DNA of 12,753 nucleotides, taken from assembly GCA_009778055.1 (NCBI GenBank), contig WRKN01000059.1:1-12753 (forward strand), written 5' to 3'. The translations under genes were made by a program, and so were the position numbers. Shown piece by piece: positions 1 through 6,100 of the stretch (its first letter is position 1; each line of letters opens with the position of its first letter). The notes beneath the pieces were generated by a model. It was given only the letters and a program-made list of their open reading frames with translations. It did no database searches and was not told the DNA's origin. This stretch comes from Synergistaceae bacterium. Lineage in GTDB: Bacteria > Synergistota > Synergistia > Synergistales > Aminobacteriaceae.

Positions 1-2
1 GA

Positions 3-1106
3 GAGATGAAGAAGAATTTCGTAAATACGCTCAATAACCCTCAACGCTTTGCGCCGACGTTATTTTTAACTCTTGAGGAAATATTGCTTGACGGCAAAGT
101 GATACTTTTCGTTTATGTCCCTGTGAGTTCACAGATACAGTCCTTCGGCGGGCGTATTTATGACCGTAATGAAGACGGTGATTTTGACATCACGAAATCG
201 ACCCAACTTATTGCAAATTTATCCGTGCGTAAATCCACGCAGTTCACGGAACGTCGCGTGTTTCCGTATGCGCGCGAGGAGCACCTCAAACTGGACGAAC
301 TGATTCCCATTGTCAAACGCAGAGCCGAGAACAAGCGTCTGGAGCATCCGTGGAGCCAAATGACGGCCATGGAGATTATGAAAAGCGCCGGGCTTTATGA
401 AGAAAACATCGTCACTGGCGATACAGGCTTCAATCTTGCGGCAATACTGCTCTTCGGTCGAGACGAAATCATCCAGCAAGCCGCGCCGGGGTACGTGACG
501 GACTGCCTTCGCAGAATCGAAAATCTAGACCGCTACGACGACCGCGAGCGTGTGGAGGCAAATCTAATCGAGAGTTTTGATATTCTGATGAACTTTATCA
601 GGAAACACACGTTCGATAGGTTTTTTTTGATCGATAACTTGAACGTAAGCGTAAGGGACCATATCGCAAAGGAACTTGTCTCAAACATCCTTGTCCATCG
701 CGAGTTTTCAAGCACGTTTCCTGCCAGGATCGTCGTAGAAAAAGACAGGCTTGTGGCGGAGAACTGGAACAGATCGCTTTATCCGGGTCGCATCGACCCT
801 GCAAATTTTGAACCATATCCCAAAAATCCAATACTTGCTCGCTTTTTCGTGCAAATAGGCTACGCCGACACGCTCGGCTCCGGGGTGCGGAACCTATACA
901 AATACACGAGTATATATTCCGGCGGAGAGCCGGAACTCATCGAAGGCGATATCTTCAAAACCATCATTCCTCTGGAACGCTCTGTAACCGCAAAGGTGAC
1001 AGACAGGGTTACAGAAAAGGTGACAGAGAATGTCACAGAACGCGAAGCCGAGATATTGGCTTTTGATTGCCGAAAATCAAAGCATAACGCAAACCGAAAT
1101 GGCTGA
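3..1106 (+). CDS. Schlafen/AlbA_2-type transcriptional regulator, 5'-partial and frameshifted
   Basis: The frame is open to the left edge, so the real start lies outside the window; the first ATG inside is at 6. The first ~60 residues look like the end of an AlbA_2 (Schlafen) domain, the part leading to a 'VPVSSQIQSFGGRIYDR' strand pair. Residues ~215-325 resemble the degenerate HATPase_c_4 domain of COG2865 proteins: an 'N-I-L-V-H-R-E-F' helix, then 'KNPILARFF' and 'LGSGVRNLYK'. A VTxx-repeat linker (984-1040) follows. After 'AEILA' the frame leaves the family pattern and stops at 1106, while the expected winged helix continues in the +1-shifted frame to 1224. Removing one T from the TTTT at 1061-1064 restores a continuous protein. 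Such proteins are predicted DNA-binding regulators often found with mobile or defence genes. Family assignment is fairly secure; function is unknown. Confidence 0.75.
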   Translation, partial: EMKKNFVNTLNNPQRFAPTLFLTLEEILLDGKVILFVYVPVSSQIQSFGGRIYDRNEDGDFDITKSTQLIANLSVRKSTQFTERRVFPYAREEHLKLDELIPIVKRRAENKRLEHPWSQMTAMEIMKSAGLYEENIVTGDTGFNLAAILLFGRDEIIQQAAPGYVTDCLRRIENLDRYDDRERVEANLIESFDILMNFIRKHTFDRFFLIDNLNVSVRDHIAKELVSNILVHREFSSTFPARIVVEKDRLVAENWNRSLYPGRIDPANFEPYPKNPILARFFVQIGYADTLGSGVRNLYKYTSIYSGGEPELIEGDIFKTIIPLERSVTAKVTDRVTEKVTENVTEREAEILAFDCRKSKHNANRNG

Positions 1107-1224
1107 ACGGCTGTCTGTGAGCAGGAAAACGATAGCCTCCCGCTTGAAGTCCCTCAAAGAAAAAGAATTGATTAAAAGGGTAGGTTCGGATACGAAAGGA
1201 TATTGGGACTTTAATTTTCCTTGA
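1030..1224 (+). pseudogene. Detached C-terminal winged-helix of the AlbA_2 regulator
   Basis: This is the missing 3' end of the regulator at 3-1106, displaced into another frame by one extra base in the TTTT at 1061-1064. From about 1065 it reads 'LIAENQSITQTEMAERL', then 'SVSRKTIASRLKSLKEKELI' and 'KRVGSDTKGYW'. That is a standard helix-turn-helix plus wing ending, as seen at the C-terminus of COG2865 regulators. The ATG at 1030 has no convincing ribosome binding site and belongs to the overlapping linker region, so independent translation is unlikely. It may be a true inactivating mutation or a sequencing/assembly error in the T run. Its stop at 1222-1224 lies inside the 3' end of the convergent rloB gene. 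Confidence 0.7.
1061..1064 (+). other. Inferred single-base frameshift site (TTTT)
   Basis: Reading through TTTT gives A-F-D-C-R-K and a stop at 1106. Reading as if it were TTT gives A-L-I-A-E-N and runs into an intact winged helix ending at 1224. The shift is therefore one extra T, in a short homopolymer. Confidence 0.65.
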
Positions 1225-1900
1225 TCGCGTTGGGCTGAGCGGCAAATCTGTCGAAATTGATTGCCTCAACAAGTTTCCATACACTTGTATACGGGTTGAC
1301 AGTAACATCCATCAAATCAGTTTTGTTTTGCTTTTGAATTTGCTCCAATGACTTCGCATTATCTATTGCAGTTGCTTGGTTAGCTGCTAAAAGGCTATAA
1401 ACGTCACTATTTTTTTGATAATTGGGCAAGCCAACGGAAAGTTCTTTCTTAACCGCATCGTAATCCCGCATATAACCGGGATTCGGGGTAAAATGCAGTA
1501 AAAACCAAAGTTCAAAGCATGGGTTAGACAAAGCGACCTCAAATTTTCTGGATTTCGCTTCTGCGACATACTTTTTTAGTTGGTCGTTTCTTGTGGAATA
1601 ATTGCCGGGTGTATTGTGGTCTACATCCACATCAGATACACACCAAACGGAGTAGTTGCCGTCCGTATCGATAACGTGTTTGTGTACAGCTCTATCCGCC
1701 TCTTTTATTAACGCATCGTAATTTTTGCCTGCGGCGCCTTTTACAATTTCAATTTTTATAGGCTTATGCCGCCCCTTGAAATTGCCGAAATACTTAGGCT
1801 CTGTTACTTTGCCTTCGCATACAATAATTACAACTGGCTTGGTATGCCTCTTATTTCGTCCCCTTTGGATTTCCTGTCCCTTATACCAAGTTGCAATCAA
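1211..1900 (-). CDS. rloB: RloB-family protein (AbiL-type defence component), start disrupted by IS630
   Basis: The 229-residue frame carries the RloB signature in order: a basic N-terminus, 'VVIIVCEGKVTEPKYF' (E29, E34), 'WCVSDVDVD' (D90, D92, D94) and 'SNPCFELWFLLHF' (E130). Acidic residues with this spacing match the TOPRIM-like nuclease core proposed for RloB. In the known AbiL system an AAA_15 ATPase (RloA-like) acts with the RloB partner in abortive phage resistance. No ATPase gene is present here. Upstream of residue ~7 the sequence is the inverted repeat of the IS630 element. The only available start is TTG at 1898-1900 inside that repeat, directly after an in-frame TGA, with no well-placed ribosome binding site. 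There is no ATG until beyond residue 140. The natural start codon was therefore lost or replaced. The stop overlaps the convergent regulator gene by 14 bp. Confidence 0.8.
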   Translation of the reverse strand: MIATWYKGQEIQRGRNKRHTKPVVIIVCEGKVTEPKYFGNFKGRHKPIKIEIVKGAAGKNYDALIKEADRAVHKHVIDTDGNYSVWCVSDVDVDHNTPGNYSTRNDQLKKYVAEAKSRKFEVALSNPCFELWFLLHFTPNPGYMRDYDAVKKELSVGLPNYQKNSDVYSLLAANQATAIDNAKSLEQIQKQNKTDLMDVTVNPYTSVWKLVEAINFDRFAAQPNAIKEN

Positions 1901-1901
1901 T
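1882..1901. repeat. IS630 left terminal inverted repeat
   Basis: TATACCAAGTTGCAATCAAT; it is the exact reverse complement of 2993-3012. It contains the transposase stop codon and the fortuitous TTG that begins the surviving rloB frame. Confidence 0.92.
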
Positions 1902-2403
1902 CAGGATTTAATATCCAGCCTCGGTGAGTGAGTTTTTTTAGCCGCTCAGGAGACTTTTCCATCATTTGTAACCCCTTGACTGCCGTATCCATCACCGTTT
2001 TCAGTGTATTGAATAATTTATTACCGAAAAACTTTTCTCGGAGTTCATCCCATATCTGCTCTTCTGGATTCAGTTCTGGAGAATACGGTGGCAAATACGC
2101 CAATTCTATATTCTCCGGCACTACCAAGCTTTTTGACTTATGCCATCCTGCCTGATCCATAAACATTATGATTCGCTCATCCGCGTGGCGACGACTAACT
2201 TCTTCCAAGAATATCGACATTGCTTCCGTATTCGCATAAGGCAGTATCAAACTGTCATGCCATCCGTCTTTCGGGCTGATCGCTCCGAACACGTACACGT
2301 ATTCACGTACCATTTGAGCCTTGACTTCAGGGCGTATTCCATTCATTGCCCAGCATTTTTTGGGGTCGCTTATACGGCCAAACCTCGCTTCATCTTGGAA
2401 CAT
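1897..2403 (-). CDS. IS630 transposase, C-terminal DDE catalytic part (orfB)
   Basis: This frame holds the DDE_3 catalytic domain. The first Asp is in 'MFQDEARFGR', the second in 'IIMFMDQAGWHKS', and the Glu in 'LNPEEQIWDELR', preceded by 'LPPYSPE', the typical IS630 D-D-E layout. The same frame is open upstream of ATG 2403 through 'FADRVELAASGGETPRV', back to about 2460. That stretch matches the usual linker between HTH and catalytic domains, so the real protein is probably a frameshift fusion with the frame at 2439-2942. A separate start at ATG 2403 is possible but its AGGAGGAG (2418-2425) is about 14 bases away, which is too far for efficient initiation. The TGA stop lies in the left inverted repeat. 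Confidence 0.88.
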   Translation of the reverse strand: MFQDEARFGRISDPKKCWAMNGIRPEVKAQMVREYVYVFGAISPKDGWHDSLILPYANTEAMSIFLEEVSRRHADERIIMFMDQAGWHKSKSLVVPENIELAYLPPYSPELNPEEQIWDELREKFFGNKLFNTLKTVMDTAVKGLQMMEKSPERLKKLTHRGWILNPD

Positions 2404-2438
2404 AACCCGGGGCGTTTCTCCTCCTGAGGCTGCAAGCT

Positions 2439-2942
2439 CTACCCTGTCTGCGAAGCCCCTTTTTTAAAGGCTTCCACAGCCTCTTTGTCACGTTTCGGAT
2501 GATTCGGGCGCGGGACTACTTTCCGCCAGCCATTACGGTGAAGTATCCTGTACACCGTAGTTTTATGCACTTTACGACCGAGGCGTTTTTCAAGCGCCTC
2601 CTTAATATCGTTTGCCACCAGCAATGTTCCCTGTTCAGCCGATTTTTCGAATGACGCAAGCAAATCTTTTTCTTCTTCTGGAGTTAGTAGAGCACGATTC
2701 CTACCGCCTCTTGTTAATTCTGTAAACGCAGCTACACCACGCTTAATAAAATCTCTTTGTATTATGCGGACAGTGTTGACGTGCCAACCAATCACTTTCG
2801 CTATATCGAATGTTGACATAGCTTGATTAACGCGCAACCAAACGCACAAAAACCTCTGAATTTCATGTCCAGGCCACTTTTTCTTCCTGAATACTTCAAG
2901 TTCAAGAATGCGGCTTTCTGGTATTGGTATCGATTTACGCAT
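2439..2942 (-). CDS. IS630 transposase, N-terminal HTH part (orfA)
   Basis: The 167-residue frame starts at ATG 2942-2940, preceded by a strong AGGAGG (2957-2952) eight or so bases upstream. It contains two helix-turn-helix units: residues ~40-65 ('STFDIAKVIGWHVNTVRIIQ') and the HTH_33-like region ~95-150 ('LEKRLGRKVHKTTVYRILHR', 'NGWRKVVPRPNHPKRD'), which bind the inverted repeats. The frame runs off into 'GASQTG' and stops at 2439. The family-typical continuation toward the catalytic domain lies in the -1 frame, joined near the A6G4 run at 2456-2465. It may be an independent DNA-binding product or the first part of a fused transposase. Confidence 0.88.
   Translation of the reverse strand: MRKSIPIPESRILELEVFRKKKWPGHEIQRFLCVWLRVNQAMSTFDIAKVIGWHVNTVRIIQRDFIKRGVAAFTELTRGGRNRALLTPEEEKDLLASFEKSAEQGTLLVANDIKEALEKRLGRKVHKTTVYRILHRNGWRKVVPRPNHPKRDKEAVEAFKKGASQTG
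2456..2468 (-). promoter_or_regulatory. Candidate frameshift window joining IS630 orfA and orfB
   Basis: On the minus strand the bases read TTT AAAAAA GGGG in the phase TTT AAA AAA GGG G. A -1 slip, or transcriptional addition of one base in the A6 run, joins 'EAFKK' to 'GFADRVELAASGGETPRVMF', giving a full-length transposase. Programmed frameshifting on A-rich runs is known in several IS families. The phase is not the ideal A-AAA-AAG heptamer, so mutation remains an alternative. Confidence 0.45.
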
Positions 2943-2974
2943 GTACCATTACCTCCTCATTGATTTTGGAGATA

Positions 2975-3003
2975 ATGATATATTACATTCTTATTGATTG
3001 CAA
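2975..3003 (-). promoter_or_regulatory. Candidate IS630 transposase promoter
   Basis: On the minus strand TTGCAA (3003-2998) and TATCAT (2980-2975) are separated by exactly 17 bases. They match 4/6 and 5/6 positions of the sigma-70 consensus. The expected start of transcription is just upstream of the AGGAGG of the transposase. The -35 lies within the inverted repeat, so transposase binding there could repress its own gene. Confidence 0.55.
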
Positions 3004-3012
3004 CTTGGTATA
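2993..3012. repeat. IS630 right terminal inverted repeat
   Basis: The 20 bases are the perfect reverse complement of 1882-1901. Read on the minus strand, they include the -35 hexamer of the transposase promoter. Confidence 0.92.
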
Positions 3013-3030
3013 GGGTATAGATCGCTTAAA

Positions 3031-3063
3031 GACGGGACGCTAAAATAAAAACAGCGTCCCGTT
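3031..3063 (+). terminator. Perfect-stem hairpin, weak intrinsic terminator
   Basis: ACGGGACGCT (3032-3041) pairs perfectly with AGCGTCCCGT (3053-3062) around an 11-base A-rich loop. It is followed on the plus strand by TTTGTT. No plus-strand gene ends just upstream of it: the nearest sequence is the IS630 end. It may have terminated a gene now lost or displaced. On the minus strand the trailing bases (TCTTTAAG) are a poorer T tract. Confidence 0.5.
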
Positions 3064-3081
3064 TGTTATATGTTCATTTAC

Positions 3082-3111
3082 TTAAAGACTGACATTTTCA
3101 TGAGTTATAAT
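3082..3111 (+). promoter_or_regulatory. Candidate promoter for the hybrid kinase
   Basis: A perfect TATAAT lies at 3106-3111, about 50 bases before the kinase ATG. The -35 region is weak (TTAAAG at 3082-3087 with 18-base spacing). It sits downstream of the hairpin at 3031-3063, as expected for a fresh transcription start. Confidence 0.4.
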
Positions 3112-3160
3112 TTTGATATAAAAAATTCATAGCCCGCATGGCCAAAGAGCCTGAGGAAAC

Positions 3161-6100
3161 ATGAAAAACAAATTGAGCCTTTTTCGTACTTCCTGGAACC
3201 GGGTCACAGCGTTTACAGGGATGGGGATGCGCGCGAAGCTCCTCATAATTTTCCTGGTCATCAAGGTCATTCCTATTGTCCTGCTTGCCTTGGTGGCGTG
3301 GAAGCAGTCGTTGCTGCTTGGAGATGAGCTGAACCGCAGGATGCGGGACTTTACGACAAAAACCAACGACGCGCTGGTTCAGACGGGTGAAATAGCCGTC
3401 AACAACTCGGTAAGCGCCCTAAACAACCGGGCTATGGAGGATATTGAGCGCATGACCACCGAGGTGGCGCGCCGGATAGCGGAATTTCTGTACGAGCGCG
3501 ACAGCGACGTACTCCTTGCCTCCACGTTGGCAAGAGACCCCGACGTATATCGCCATTTTGTCACGAACATGCGCAGGAGCCTGATCCGGCAGGGAAGATG
3601 GAGACTGGCGCCGGACGAGAAATCGTGGATTCCGGAGGGAGAGCCGCCGGAACATGAAATGATTGTCCCTTCAAACAAAGAAAACGACGTCAATTTTAAC
3701 TATCGCCCCCCGGAGATTTTCAATTACGAAAGACGCCCGATTTACGCGGAGATTACCTTTGTCGATCTTGACGGAAACGAACAGCTAAAAGTTACCACGT
3801 CTCCCCGCATGAACCTGCAATTGAAAAAAGTTTCCGATCGCCTGAACACTTTCGCGCGAGCCGAGACATATTGGAGCGAACTGCAAAAACTCAGGCCCGG
3901 AGAAATATACGTTTCCGAGGTCATTGGAAGCTACGTGCCGTCTCGGGTCATCGGTTTTTACACGCCTGAAAGCGCCGCCGCCGCAGGGGAGGCGTACGCC
4001 CCGCGCAGATCCGCTTACGCGGGGCAGGAAAACCCCCTGGGAAGGAGGTTCGAGGGAATCATACGCTGGGCCACGCCGGTGATCGAATCGAGACAAATCG
4101 TCGGCTATGTCACCCTTGCCCTCGACCACGACCACCTTATGGAGTTCTCGTCGCACATCAGCTCCACACAAAGGCGTTATGCCGAGATACCAAGCGCTCA
4201 TGACGGAAACTACGCTTTCATATGGGATCATAAAGGCCGCTGTATCGCCCATCCGCGTCATCATTCCATAGTCGGGTACGCCCCTGATACCGGCGATCCG
4301 CAGGTTCCCTGGCTCGAAGACCGTATTTACTACGCGTGGCAGGCCAGCGGCAAGAGCTACCCGGATTTCATCAAGGACGAGCCGGTTTTCTTCGAGCAGT
4401 CCCTCAACAAAAAACCGTCCGGGGAACTGGCCGAAAAGGGCCTGGTAGGCCTGGACGGGCGCTACATGAACTTCGCGCCGCAGGGCATCGGCATGTTCGA
4501 CCTGACGCAGCACGGAGGCTCCGGGTCTTTCGTCATACAATGGAGCGGCTTGACAAAGCTGACTACCGCGGCGGCCATACCATACTACACCGGCCAATAC
4601 AACGCCTCCAGGCGCGGATTTGGAGTCGTATCCATCGGCGCGGATTTGGGCGAATTTTTCAGACCCGCCCAGGAAACCAAAAAGGCCCTCGACTCGCTTA
4701 TCGCGTACAGCGATCAAACTATGACCCAGGCCGCCAGTGAAACGCAGCAAGCCATAGACGGCAATATAGTGAGCACCATAGCGCTGCTGAGCATCGTAGC
4801 CGGCGTCATGATAACCCTGATCGTGCTGGTTGCCGTCTGGATGGCATCCGTTTTCACCGACAGCATTACGGCCCTGATAAACGGCATATCCCATTTCCGC
4901 GCCGGAGAGCGGCATTTCCGTTTCAAAGCGCCTGTTAAGGACGAACTCGGCACGCTGGCGGACTCTTTCGACGAAATGGCCGACAGCTTGGTGGACAGCG
5001 TCAAAAATCCACAGGTCATCATCGACATGGATTGCAAAATTATTTACGCGAACAAAGAGAGCCTGGATTTATCGACAAAAAACTTTTCCGAATTATTGGG
5101 ACGCCCGTACGGTGAACACAGCCTCTATCCTCCCGGAAGCGCGCATTGTCCGATAACCGCGCTGCGGGACGGGCGAGAGGCCGAGGTTTTGTACGTAGCG
5201 GAAACAGGGCGCTACTTCAAAGGCAAGGCAACCCACCTTACCGGCAAAGACGGGGGCAATATCGGCTACATCATAGAAAGCATCGATCTTACAGATATCA
5301 TACGAAAGCAAATCGAGCTGGAAAACGCCGTGTTGGAGGCCAACAAAGCCAACGCGTCCAAGGGGGAGTTCCTGGCCCGCATGAGCCATGAGATTCGCAC
5401 CCCGATGAACGCCATCATAGGAATGAACAACATCGTCAAGAAAAGGCTCGGCGAAAAAGTTGTGGACGTGGAGGACACCCGGTCTTACGTGAATCAGATC
5501 GAGACGTCGTCTCATCACCTGTTGGGCCTGCTCAACGACATACTTGACATCTCCAAGATAGATTCCGGGAAAATAGAGCTGGCCGAGGAGATAACCGACC
5601 TCCACAAGCTGTCGGAAACCGTCGTCTCCATTATCAAGCCGCGATGCGGCGAGAAAAATATTTCCTTCCACGCGGCCTTCGACGTGCCGCCTCCGGCCAA
5701 TTTTATGACGGATTCCCTGCGCCTGCGCCAGGTGTTGATCAACCTGCTGGGCAACGCGGTAAAGTTTACCCCGGCAGGCGGGAAAGTGGAGCTAAGCATA
5801 GCGCAAAAAGAAAAGGACGGCGGCGCTGGATTAGAGAAAACCCTCGTGGAATTTTCCGTCCGCGACTCAGGAATCGGCATTACCGAGAGCGTCATGGCCA
5901 CTTTGTTCCAGCCGTTTGAACAGGGAGATTCCCGGATATCCAGGCGTTACGGCGGCACGGGGCTGGGGCTGGCAATCAGCAGGAGGATAGTCCGGCTTTT
6001 GGGCGGAGATATTTCCGTGGAGAGCAAGGAGGGGGAAGGCAGTTTTTTCAGCTTTAACATATGGATGACGCCGGCCATACCGGAAGCCAGGCAGGAACTG

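Larger units (their letters stand above)
1882..3012 (-). mobile_element. IS630/Tc1-mariner-family insertion sequence
   Basis: The element is about 1.13 kb, bounded by perfect 20-bp inverted repeats (1882-1901 and 2993-3012). It carries an HTH frame and a DDE frame on the minus strand. IS630 elements insert at TA and duplicate it. Both ends here read TATA outside CCAAG, so the TA duplication may be the outer or inner pair and the exact boundary is uncertain by 2 bp. Removing the element joins ...GTCCCTTA to GGGTATAG..., placing the 5' side of rloB next to the hairpin at 3032. All DDE residues are present, so the element may be active if the two frames are joined by frameshifting. Confidence 0.9.

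Noticed and set aside
984..1040. Short repeats as a possible CRISPR array
   Set aside because: The units are contiguous 12-bp coding repeats (VTxx) with no spacers.
3785..4915. 376-codon minus-strand open frame inside the kinase
   Set aside because: It is antisense to a kinase with full domain content. The translation is low-complexity Gly/Arg/Val-rich with no family motif, which is typical of a GC-rich shadow frame.
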